The position numbers were made by a program, and so were the translations under genes. The notes below the pieces were generated by a model. That model was not told where the DNA came from. It did no database searches and saw only the letters and a list, made by a program, of their open reading frames with translations. A stretch of DNA of 12,994 nucleotides from Methanosarcinaceae archaeon UBA470 (GTDB lineage: Archaea; Halobacteriota; Methanosarcinia; Methanosarcinales; Methanosarcinaceae), in assembly GCA_002508425.1 (NCBI GenBank), contig DAKU01000109.1, positions 1 to 12,994 on the forward strand, given 5' to 3'. Below, one piece after another: positions 5,133 to 11,231 of this stretch; position 1 is the stretch's first letter, and each line of letters starts with the position of its first letter.

Positions 5133-6437
5133 ATGGATAAAAAAGAGATAATGGAACTGCTTATAGACTGGAACTTCTGGACAAAAGAACAGTTCACCGG
5201 CACGCGAAGGGAAGAACTGCTGGAAGAGATCGAAAGAAAATCAGGGACCAAAGAGATAATGGTGATTACCGGTGCAAGAAGGACAGGCAAATCAACGATC
5301 ATTCTCCAGTACCTGAAGGATAAAATAGATGCGGGGATTCCGAAGGAGAATATCCTCATAGTGAATTTTGAAGATCCCCGCTTCAGGGGTCTGAACCTTG
5401 AACTGCTGAACCGGATATATGAGATATATCGGACTGAAATAGAAACAACTTCCAGGGAACAGTACGTGGTCCTTGATGAAGTGCAGGTGATAGACGGCTG
5501 GGAGAAATTCGCACGATATCTGCAGGAGAACCGCCGGATAAATGTATTGGTGACAGGTTCGAGTTCAAAGCTGTTAAGTTCGGAGTATGCAACGGTGCTT
5601 GCGGGTCGCCATATGGATACGGAAGTTTTTCCCCTTGATTTTAAAGAATACCTGAAGTTCAGAGGACTGAATATAAAGACGTCCCTTGACATGATGGCAG
5701 AGCGCCACACAATAAAAAAGCAGCTAAGGGAATATATCGGCACCGGAGGCTTTCCGAAGATCGTACTCGAGGAAGAGGAAAGGAACAAAAAAGAACTTCT
5801 GTACACGTATTACAGAGACATCCTGATAAAGGACGTCACTGTCAGGTACAAAATAAAGGACATACAGAAACTTGAAGAGCTCGCAAAATACTATATGACG
5901 AACATATCCTCTCCAAATTCGTACAACCGGATCAAGAATATCCTTGGCACAAGCCTTGACACGGTGGAACGTTACTCTTCATACCTTGAAAGCACCTACA
6001 TGTTATTTTTTATAAAAAAGTTCTCTTATTCTCTGAAAGAGCAGGTGCTCAATCCCAGGAAAGTATATGCTCTGGACACCGGCCTGAGAAATACGGTTTC
6101 CTTCGCTTTCTCAGAGGATAGTGGTAAGCTTGTTGAAAATGTGGTTTTCATGCATCTGAGAAGAGAATATCTGGGTATCTACTACTGGAAAAATGATGCC
6201 CAAAAAGAGGTCGATTTCATTATCAGTGAAAAGAACAGGGTGACCCGTGCAATACAGGTCTGCTGGGATATGAGCAGCGAAAGTACAAGAAAGAGAGAAG
6301 TCGATGGCCTTGTGGCAGCCATGGAAGCCTTTAGCCTGAAAGAAGGTCTTATACTCACCGATGATACCGAGGATGAAATAGAGGTGGGTGATAAAAAAAT
6401 AGTTGTGAGGCCTGTCTGGATGTGGCTGCTGAGCTGA
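5133..6437 (+). CDS. P-loop ATPase of the AAA_14/DUF4143 family
   Basis: The 434-residue protein has Walker A GARRTGKS (47-54), Walker B YVVLDEVQVIDGWE (111-124) with D115/E116, and the sensor strand VLVTGSSSKLL (138-148). The family signature AGRHMDTEVFPLDFKEYL spans 157-174. A helical winged-helix region follows at about 245-300, and then a DUF4143 C-terminus, with LENVVF-like VENVVFMHLRRE (334-345), the YYWK strand and KEVDFII (358-364), which resembles a PD-(D/E)xK core. Length and domain order are normal. The molecular role of this widespread family is not established. The start is fixed by the TATA box 25 bases upstream. It is distantly related to the two DUF234-type ATPases in this window and, like them, has its own repeat operator. 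Confidence 0.92.
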   Translation: MDKKEIMELLIDWNFWTKEQFTGTRREELLEEIERKSGTKEIMVITGARRTGKSTIILQYLKDKIDAGIPKENILIVNFEDPRFRGLNLELLNRIYEIYRTEIETTSREQYVVLDEVQVIDGWEKFARYLQENRRINVLVTGSSSKLLSSEYATVLAGRHMDTEVFPLDFKEYLKFRGLNIKTSLDMMAERHTIKKQLREYIGTGGFPKIVLEEEERNKKELLYTYYRDILIKDVTVRYKIKDIQKLEELAKYYMTNISSPNSYNRIKNILGTSLDTVERYSSYLESTYMLFFIKKFSYSLKEQVLNPRKVYALDTGLRNTVSFAFSEDSGKLVENVVFMHLRREYLGIYYWKNDAQKEVDFIISEKNRVTRAIQVCWDMSSESTRKREVDGLVAAMEAFSLKEGLILTDDTEDEIEVGDKKIVVRPVWMWLLS

Positions 6438-6759
6438 AGCTTTGTCGTTTGCCTTTCATCAGTATTTCAACAGGCAGTCGGAATACATCTGCAGCGGCGG
6501 GTAGAGGGAATGAGATAGCATGATGCAAAACGCATAACCAACACATATCAAAGGTATACTCCAGCTTCATCAAAACTCTCCCATGGGTATTACGACCAAT
6601 ATCAAAACAACGCACCGCCGCAGGTGGCACGTTTCATCTTTGCTACTGTCGCAAAGGTTGTTATTCTCCTCTTTGCACCTTAGCGCCCTTGCGTTGATAA
6701 TAGTCACAAGGTGCAGTACGTAGAATTTATGTTTATGTAAATGTAATGAATGAACTAAG
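6438..6759. other. Intergenic gap with a short dispersed repeat and a promoter
   Basis: No gene is supported. Bases 6522-6551 match the segment just past the antitoxin stop at 8978-9008 and 10549-10579 (GATGCAAA-CGCATAAC core). GCACCTT (6675-6681) and AAGGTGC (6708-6714) form a 7-bp inverted repeat with a 26-nt gap. Close to the next gene, TTTATG occurs twice (6726-6737) followed by TAAATG; this AT-rich stretch 23-34 bases before the ATG at 6760 is a plausible TATA/operator region. Confidence 0.4.
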
Positions 6760-7122
6760 ATGTCAGATACAGCTGCAGATGTCAATATAGGTGAATATCT
6801 TGCCCATAAGATAGATCTACGAGTAAAAGCAGGGTTGGCAAATTCCAGAGAAGAGCTTGTCAGAAAAGCTATAATACAGTATCTTGAAGATCTTGACCTA
6901 AGTAAACTGAGATCTGAATTATTCCATGAAAAAATCCAGACTAGAGAGATCATGTTCCATGCATGGAAAGCACCACTTCCAGCAGAGGATGCATTAGAGA
7001 TCCTCACATCGCTAGATCATGGAAAAACAAACAAAGAAGTTGACTCCTCAATTGACACCAACTCTGAAGCCGTTGAAAGAAAGTATGGGAAAGCATACAA
7101 GGAACTCCAGGAGTTCAAATGA
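6760..7122 (+). CDS. Ribbon-helix-helix antitoxin-like protein
   Basis: The 120-residue protein begins with a strand (ADVNIGEYL) followed by two helices, HKIDLRVKAGLANSREELVR and KAIIQYLED. Together these resemble the ribbon-helix-helix DNA-binding fold of VapB/CopG antitoxins: residues ...AxxxxSREELVRKAI... are typical. The rest is charged and probably disordered until it meets a toxin. Its stop overlaps by ATGA the start of a PIN-like toxin stub (7119-7205), the usual antitoxin-toxin layout. As an RHH protein it would also repress its own promoter; TTTATG repeats just upstream are candidate sites. I do not recognise a specific named family, so the antitoxin role rests on fold and context. 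Confidence 0.65.
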   Translation: MSDTAADVNIGEYLAHKIDLRVKAGLANSREELVRKAIIQYLEDLDLSKLRSELFHEKIQTREIMFHAWKAPLPAEDALEILTSLDHGKTNKEVDSSIDTNSEAVERKYGKAYKELQEFK

Positions 7123-7205
7123 TAGTTATTGACTCCTGTATAAGGATACATGGTTTTCTTAAAATTGTGAACTATTTATTTCAAAACTCAAATGTTCTGG
7201 ATTAG
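7119..7205 (+). pseudogene. vapC: PIN-domain (VapC-type) toxin, N-terminal stub
   Basis: The ATG at 7119-7121 overlaps the antitoxin stop (ATGA). Translation gives MIVIDSCIRIHGFLK, like the first strand and helix of a PIN domain with the conserved first aspartate D5, then unrelated residues to a TAG at 7203-7205. A working VapC ribonuclease needs about 125-140 residues and three more acidic residues, which are absent. The sequence runs into the 3' end of an oppositely oriented hicA (stop at 7188), so the rest was lost by deletion. Twenty-eight residues allow only a moderately sure family call. Confidence 0.5.
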
Positions 7206-7215
7206 TTCATTGTAC

Positions 7216-7224
7216 TCTTCAATA
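7216..7224. repeat. 9-bp target duplication, left copy
   Basis: TCTTCAATA here is repeated exactly at 8481-8489, on either side of the insertion sequence. Removing the element and one copy restores the hicA frame, which confirms the duplication. Confidence 0.85.
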
Positions 7225-8480
7225 TAGGGTCCTTGTAGTATCCTCACTCAGCGAAGGCTTGTAAAGCCTTCTTTTCATTAATGCCAAGGTTTATGGTCAT
7301 CCCCACTAAAAGTACAGCCAGAGAACAGTATTTTTGAACAGATCTCTTTGTATATCGGTGTAAATTCTCCATGGAGTAAGCTTTCTTCGCCAATTTGAAT
7401 ACATCCTCAATGATCGATCTTACCTTTCTGAAGTTTTTCCAGTCACTGATCAGTTCCTTGAATTTGGCAATTATTTTCTTGTAGATTGCTATTTCGGTCT
7501 CTGTATCTCTTTTTGAATCAAATATCTTCAGAGGGTAAGTAATCATATTGAAGAGCTTACTGAAATTACAGTTCTTACGAGGGAATATCAACGGAATAAT
7601 TTTGAACTCTCTTATTGATCTTGCATAATTTTCATATGAGTAATATCCCCTATCAGCAAACAATATGTCTCCTGCTTTTGTTATTCTTCTTTTTTTCAGT
7701 TCTTCAAGGATCATTGGATATATCTTAGCTTCCGGTACATTTGCTTCATTGAGAAGAAATGCTAATGGTTTCAATGTTGCATATTCAAGAGCAAGAGTCA
7801 GTTTCATACCGATGAAGAATCCCCTGTGCGTTGAATGTCCCCACTTGTATTCTTTTTCCTCTAGACTCTTCTTGCTTATCTTTTTTGCATACCAGTTCAG
7901 GTTGAGGTTTATATCGGTACTATCAATTATAATGCCTCTCGAACCACTTTTTCTCTTTGGACACAGAGCATTCAAGATTTCAAGAACAAAAGAAATGAAA
8001 CCTTCAGGGTTATATTGACTCAAAGTAGTGTAAATTTCGTTTTCTGCTGGCACTGAGCTTATTTTCAGGAATCTTCTTAGACCTTCTCTTTCTTCAGTTT
8101 CTTTGACAACATATGATATGTCGCTTGAGAAGAACATGCTCATGAGAACTATTTTTAAAGCAGGGACTGATTTAAGGAGGGGCAGAATGCCCCTCCTTGA
8201 AAGAATTTGCCTGGAAGCTCTAGAATCGAAAACATTTAGTATTCCAGACAGCAATTTCCATTTGTGATCTTCGTTTAGTGGTATAAGCGGAGGTTGCATA
8301 ATTAATCGCCAGAGAAGGATAATACTTCCTCCACAATAAATTTTACGGTTTTATTATGCTTTAATTTTGATTTAAAAATCAAATATGCTGTACTTTTGTT
8401 AGGGAACGTAGCATATACCTATGATGTTCTAAAAAAGGAGGATTAGTACTGCAATAGAGAGTGAATCTCAGAGGACCCTA
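7225..8480 (-). mobile_element. DDE insertion sequence, about 1256 bp, IS4/IS5-like
   Basis: The element starts TAGGGTCCT at 7225 and ends AGGACCCTA at 8480, a perfect 9-bp terminal inverted repeat that extends imperfectly (both ends continue toward CACTC). It is flanked by the 9-bp duplication TCTTCAATA. It holds a single transposase gene with 181 bases of upstream sequence, in which TTTGATTT-AA-AAATCAAA (8366-8383) is a perfect dyad. Family-level placement (IS5 or a relative in the DDE_Tnp_1 group) is by transposase motifs only. Confidence 0.88.
7244..8299 (-). CDS. DDE transposase (DDE_Tnp_1 type)
   Basis: The 351-residue protein fills its insertion sequence. The catalytic triad is visible: D126 in IIIDSTD, D216 in FADRGYYSYENY and E298 in SIIEDVFKLAK, where the last is followed by the K/R-rich helix usual in the IS4/IS5 group. 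It would bind the terminal repeats and move the element by cut-and-paste. No frameshift or stop is seen, so it is probably functional. The stop codon is only 19 bases from the left end, and the ATG lies 181 bases from the right end, where its promoter should be. It entered the 3' end of a hicA gene in the same orientation. Confidence 0.9.
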   Translation of the reverse strand: MQPPLIPLNEDHKWKLLSGILNVFDSRASRQILSRRGILPLLKSVPALKIVLMSMFFSSDISYVVKETEEREGLRRFLKISSVPAENEIYTTLSQYNPEGFISFVLEILNALCPKRKSGSRGIIIDSTDINLNLNWYAKKISKKSLEEKEYKWGHSTHRGFFIGMKLTLALEYATLKPLAFLLNEANVPEAKIYPMILEELKKRRITKAGDILFADRGYYSYENYARSIREFKIIPLIFPRKNCNFSKLFNMITYPLKIFDSKRDTETEIAIYKKIIAKFKELISDWKNFRKVRSIIEDVFKLAKKAYSMENLHRYTKRSVQKYCSLAVLLVGMTINLGINEKKALQAFAE

Positions 8481-8489
8481 TCTTCAATA
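8481..8489. repeat. 9-bp target duplication, right copy
   Basis: TCTTCAATA, identical to 7216-7224, directly follows the right inverted repeat of the insertion sequence and belongs to the hicA codons for TIE. Confidence 0.85.
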
Positions 8490-8682
8490 GTAATGTTAAT
8501 CTCGTTCAGAATGACTCTGATAAGGGAAAGTGCAAGGTTTTTGCTTGAATGAAAAGGAATTGTAGTTCTCCTGCCATCAGCATGTCTGTAAAACGCATGG
8601 CTTCCTTTTTGCCTGACCTTTTCGAATCCAAGATGATACAATAATTATTCCATTGTTCTGGCATCGACCAATGGCAGCCTGC

Positions 8683-8907
8683 TCATAAAGAGACCTCTAC
8701 CTGCTGCAGGCCGACAAATTCAGGAATTGTTTCTTTGTCTTCAGGAGTCATTTCTTCCAGGCACAGTTGTAGCACTTCTTTTAGCCTGATCTGCAATTCA
8801 TCCAATGTATCAGCCTGTGTATGAGCTCCGGGAATCCCGGGGACGATAGCAACATAACATCCAATTTCCACATCTTTCTCTATATATGCAGTGAATTTGG
8901 TTATCAT
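8683..8907 (-). CDS. hicB: HicB-family antitoxin
   Basis: The 74-residue protein has the typical HicB layout: a first strand MITKFTAYIEKDVEIGCYVA, the VPGIPGAHTQADTLDEL turn and helix, then LKEVLQLCLEE and a short acidic tail. There is no C-terminal DNA-binding domain. HicB neutralises HicA. Its stop overlaps the hicA start by ATGA. A TATA-like ACTATATATC (8936-8945 on the plus strand) lies about 30-38 bases before the ATG. hicA is wrecked by a nonsense codon and an insertion sequence, so hicB is again the intact member of a broken pair. It is clearly different from the HicB at 2379-2630. Confidence 0.9.
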   Translation of the reverse strand: MITKFTAYIEKDVEIGCYVAIVPGIPGAHTQADTLDELQIRLKEVLQLCLEEMTPEDKETIPEFVGLQQVEVSL

Positions 8908-8978
8908 TGGTATCCCACTTTCTATTCGCCTTTTTACTATATATCATCATACTTTATGCACATGATGCTCCAGAAAGA

Positions 8979-9117
8979 TGCAAAGCGCATAACTCACACA
9001 GATCACCGGAATATGTCAGACACATCTGTGACTGCTACGGCTGATCTCTTATCACTCTTCTTTAGCTTATCGATGACCTCTTGTCTTATAGGCAGCTCGT
9101 CAACTGGATGCCAATCA
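8979..9117 (-). pseudogene. 3' end of the RHH antitoxin gene, left copy of a ~138-bp direct repeat
   Basis: This segment matches 10550-10688 with five differences in about 138 bases. On the minus strand it encodes the antitoxin C-terminus from DWHPVDELPIRQEV to VSDIFR and its stop, followed by the same downstream bases. The N-terminal half with the RHH domain is missing: at 9117 the sequence becomes ATPase coding sequence, and the ATPase stop TGA is made from the repeat's GATTGG. Only a truncated reading frame remains, so it is not a functional antitoxin gene. Confidence 0.85.
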
Positions 9118-10494
9118 TACCCCTATCATCTTTTCCACATCCTCCAGGTCAAATGCAAAACAGTCCAAGTTCTCTTTCCCCTCGATCTTTTTGGCTATTA
9201 GACAATAATTTCCATTCCACGTTCCATTGACTCTTTTTGATTTCTCTTTAAGGTCTGCGACTATAGCCACAGCCTCTTTTTCAGAGAGGAGTTTCCACTT
9301 CACCTCGCAGAACAAGGCATTACGACTGCTCTTATCAAAAGCAATAAAATCGATCTCAGTATCTTTTTTCCACCATTTACCAATGTCTGTGAACTTGAAA
9401 GGCAGTTTTTCCTGTTTGTTGAACGATATAAGCAGTTCTTTTGCCGTATCTTCAAAAGCATAGCTGAAATAAGTGTTTATATCTTTCTTAACTATATTTT
9501 CTGCCAAATCCGGGTCTATCTCAAAGGTCCCATAGTATTTGTAGATGAACTTGAACCAGAATCTAAAGAAATTATCATGCAGGAAATACCGGGAATTCCT
9601 GGACCCACCCTGTATCACAGGCTCTTCTTTTTTAATTATCTCATACTTGTGTACAAGTTCATTCAGGTACTTTGCAACAGTTCCCGGAGGCATTCCCGTA
9701 TAATCTGCAATATGCGCAGGGATCACTTTACCTGAAGCAATGGCTTCGAGAATCGAAAAATACCCTTTGTGCTCCGACCCGAATTCTAGGACAAGTATAT
9801 TTTTTGCTTCTTCCATAAGCATTTGAGTATCCACAAAGAGCTTTTTAAATACCTGCATTGCATGTGGTTCACTGAACTGCCCTGCAAGTAACAGGTATTT
9901 TGGTACCCCGCCAAGCATAAAATAAGTTTTCATTGCCTCTTCTAACTGGAAATTCTTGATACCATTCAGGAATGCATAGCTATCTGCAAAAGTGAACGGC
10001 TTTATATTGAATAGATACGTGGCTCTTCCGAACAACGGTTCTTTGCTCTCCTCAAATATTTTCTTCATCATACCTACAAAAGAGCCTATCACTATGATCA
10101 TGTGCTTGCTCTCACGATGATGGGCATCCCAATGCTTCTGGAATTTTGAAAAGAACTGGGCATTGACTCTGGCAAAATTCTGGAACTCATCGAGCACTAC
10201 CACTAACTTATCCTTAATGTTAAAAAGAAGAGTAAAAAAATCATCAAAGCTATCCAGACGAGGTCTGATACCTGTTATAGTTTCAAGTTCCACTTCAAGA
10301 TCGCGCAATAGCAACTCTTCATTTTTGATCTCAACAAAAAGATACAGACTTTTCTTATTCCTGAAAAACTCCTTACTTAGCTCAGTTTTGCCCACGCGTC
10401 TTCTTCCATAGAACACAACCAGGGACGAAGAAGGAGCACTGTACATTTCTTCAAGTTGTTCAAGCTCTCTTACGCGATCAAAGAACAGTACCAT
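9115..10494 (-). CDS. Archaeal P-loop ATPase (ATPase_2 + DUF234, nuclease-like C-terminus)
   Basis: The 459-residue protein follows the same plan as the one at 641-2083. Walker A is GRRRVGKT (30-37), Walker B is VVVLDEFQNF (98-107) with D102/E103, GGVPKYL is at 195-201, and the winged-helix segment GYFSILEAIASGK (244-256) continues to about 290. The C-terminus has TEIDFIAF (379-386) and CEVKW (396-400), again a PD-(D/E)xK-like E-x-D and E-x-K pair. Function is not established. The ATG at 10492-10494 is set by a TATA-like CTAAATAC about 25-30 bases upstream, so it is probably leaderless, and a dyad covers the start. The gene lies between two direct repeats of antitoxin sequence, and its stop codon is built from the left repeat. 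Confidence 0.92.
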   Translation of the reverse strand: MVLFFDRVRELEQLEEMYSAPSSSLVVFYGRRRVGKTELSKEFFRNKKSLYLFVEIKNEELLLRDLEVELETITGIRPRLDSFDDFFTLLFNIKDKLVVVLDEFQNFARVNAQFFSKFQKHWDAHHRESKHMIIVIGSFVGMMKKIFEESKEPLFGRATYLFNIKPFTFADSYAFLNGIKNFQLEEAMKTYFMLGGVPKYLLLAGQFSEPHAMQVFKKLFVDTQMLMEEAKNILVLEFGSEHKGYFSILEAIASGKVIPAHIADYTGMPPGTVAKYLNELVHKYEIIKKEEPVIQGGSRNSRYFLHDNFFRFWFKFIYKYYGTFEIDPDLAENIVKKDINTYFSYAFEDTAKELLISFNKQEKLPFKFTDIGKWWKKDTEIDFIAFDKSSRNALFCEVKWKLLSEKEAVAIVADLKEKSKRVNGTWNGNYCLIAKKIEGKENLDCFAFDLEDVEKMIGV

Positions 10495-10520
10495 ACAGTA
10501 AGTTACTGTACAGTACGTAT
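10494..10520 (-). promoter_or_regulatory. Overlapping dyads at the ATPase start codon
   Basis: TACAGTAA-G-TTACTGTA (10494-10510) is a perfect 17-bp dyad that touches the start codon. TACTGTACAGTA (10504-10515) is a perfect 12-bp palindrome overlapping it. They lie between the probable TATA box (CTAAATAC, 10518-10525 on the minus strand) and the ATG, the classic place for an archaeal repressor. A close, partly altered copy is at 631-657. Confidence 0.7.
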
Positions 10521-10549
10521 TTAGGACTTGCGGTTATAGGATGGATCAA

Positions 10550-10688
10550 TGTAAAGCGCATAACTCACACAGATCACCGGAATATGTCAGACACATCTGT
10601 GACTGCTACGGCTGATCTCTTATCGCTCTTCTTTAACTTATCGATGACCTCTTGTCTTATAGGCAGCTCGTCAACAGGATGCCAGTCG
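10550..10688. repeat. Right copy of the ~138-bp direct repeat
   Basis: This is the 3' half of the intact antitoxin gene (from its Asp-Trp-His-Pro segment) plus 24 bases past its stop. It is 1571 bp from the left copy at 8979-9117 in the same orientation. The unit between the copies is the ATPase gene with its operator. Confidence 0.9.
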
Positions 10689-10861
10689 ATAGTTTCACAA
10701 AAAGCTGCATCATCTTCTGAAATGCTTTTTTCTCTGATGTAAGTCTCAAGTATTCTCCGTTTTCTTATTCCATCCTGTACGACTTTAGACCACCTGACCC
10801 ATGAAAAATTCTGAACCTTATCATAGAGTTCATCATCAATGGGAATTGTCAGAGTAAACAT
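10574..10861 (-). CDS. Ribbon-helix-helix (VapB-like) antitoxin
   Basis: The 95-residue protein starts with an RHH domain: strand MFTLTIPIDDELYDKVQNFS, then WVRWSKVVQDGIRKRRI, a pattern common in archaeal VapB antitoxins. The C-terminal part from about 50 to 95 (acidic SEDDAAF, then DELPIRQEVIDKLKKSD) would wrap the toxin. No PIN or other toxin gene follows; the next minus-strand gene is an ATPase separated by about 80 bases, so it is an orphan here. The ATG overlaps by one base the stop of another RHH gene (TAATG), and AGGAG at 10874-10878 (minus sense) may serve as ribosome binding site. Its 3' half is duplicated at 8979-9117. Confidence 0.75.
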   Translation of the reverse strand: MFTLTIPIDDELYDKVQNFSWVRWSKVVQDGIRKRRILETYIREKSISEDDAAFCETIDWHPVDELPIRQEVIDKLKKSDKRSAVAVTDVSDIFR

Positions 10862-11016
10862 TAATTTTCACGGCTCCTTTCAAAGCGCTCAAACTGTTCC
10901 AGCATGCGTACTTTTTTTTCAATACTTTCCTTTGCGACCTGTGCCCAGTTAATATCAGGGAAAGCATCAATTTCCAATTTAAGGTCATCAGGGAGAGAGA
11001 TAGTAAATCTTTTCAT
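10861..11016 (-). CDS. Small ribbon-helix-helix protein, 51 residues
   Basis: An ATG at 11014-11016 opens a 51-residue frame, MKRFTISLPDDLKLEIDAFP, then INWAQVAKESIEKKVRMLEQ, ending SREN and a TAA at 10861-10863. Strand-helix-helix layout and the ISLPDDL start mark it as an RHH DNA-binding protein related to its neighbour. It lacks the extended toxin-binding tail. GGTGAT just before the ATG is a good ribosome binding site. It is first in a two-gene operon (TAATG junction). Either it is a bona fide repressor paired with a longer antitoxin, or it is an antitoxin shortened by loss of its 3' half and toxin. Confidence 0.7.
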   Translation of the reverse strand: MKRFTISLPDDLKLEIDAFPDINWAQVAKESIEKKVRMLEQFERFERSREN

Positions 11017-11028
11017 TACATCACCAGT

Positions 11029-11057
11029 TGCATAGAATTATGCATTTGCATATATTT
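11029..11057 (-). promoter_or_regulatory. TGCATA dyad and TATA box of the RHH operon
   Basis: TGCATA-GAAT-TATGCA (11029-11044) is a perfect inverted repeat, and a third TGCATA begins at 11047, so three half-sites stand within 24 bases. On the minus strand AAATATATG (about 11049-11057) is a likely TATA box 33-41 bases before the ATG. Operators of this size overlapping the promoter are typical for RHH autoregulators. Confidence 0.55.
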
Positions 11058-11177
11058 CTAGAGGGTGATTTGGTACCAGTTCTTTGTCGCTTCGCCGATA
11101 ATTTCAAGCTGCCTGACAGCTCCATCCTGTATCAGCTGTGTTTCGAGGAATTCATCATACGCTATATTTGTATATTC
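11058..11177 (-). pseudogene. hepT: Internal fragment of a HepT toxin gene
   Basis: The minus strand reads IAYDEFLETQLIQDGAVRQ, LEIIGEAT and KNW, then unrelated residues and a TAG at 11058-11060. This is the mid-part of HepT (compare QYAVIRALEIIGEAA in the gene at 3110-4793). The N-terminus and the R-x4-H-x-Y HEPN motif are both missing. Slightly upstream, GATCCTGATATA (DPDI) resembles a HepT start, suggesting an internal deletion, but this is weak. It is a non-functional scrap. Confidence 0.65.
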
Positions 11178-11231
11178 ATATATCAGGATCGCCAATAATC
11201 AAAGTACGTTTATGTAAAGAGGGATTACACA

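Larger units (their letters stand above)
7188..8686 (-). pseudogene. hicA: hicA toxin with internal stop, split by an insertion sequence
   Basis: The ATG at 8684-8686 overlaps the hicB stop (ATGA). Translation reads MSRLPLVDARTME, then a TAA at 8645-8647, then resumes in the same frame as LLYHLGFEKVRQKGSHAFYR, with the GSH catalytic histidine region, through to INITIE at 8483. There the insertion sequence begins; with it, the frame ends at TGA 8468-8470. On the far side, reading from 7224, the frame continues IEEYNELIQNI and stops at 7188-7190, a natural HicA end. Removing 7225-8480 and one copy of the 9-bp duplication rebuilds a HicA of about 76 residues, broken only by the nonsense codon 14. 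The toxin is therefore inactivated twice. Confidence 0.85.

Noticed and set aside
5117..5806. Open frame of about 229 codons on the minus strand opposite the DUF4143 ATPase gene
   Set aside because: Serine-rich, low-complexity translation with no family features, opposite a well-supported gene with full motifs; a reading-frame shadow.
6675..6714. GCACCTT...AAGGTGC inverted repeat as a terminator or riboswitch
   Set aside because: Seven base pairs across a 26-nt gap, no following T-run and no downstream gene within reach with a matching layout; it could be chance.
6570..7007. Open frame of about 145 codons on the minus strand opposite the RHH gene
   Set aside because: No recognisable features; the plus strand has an RHH fold and an ATGA-coupled partner, which explains the region better.
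7166..7174. GTGAACTAT resembling the IS200/IS605 right-end terminus
   Set aside because: Only eight matching bases and no hairpin follows.
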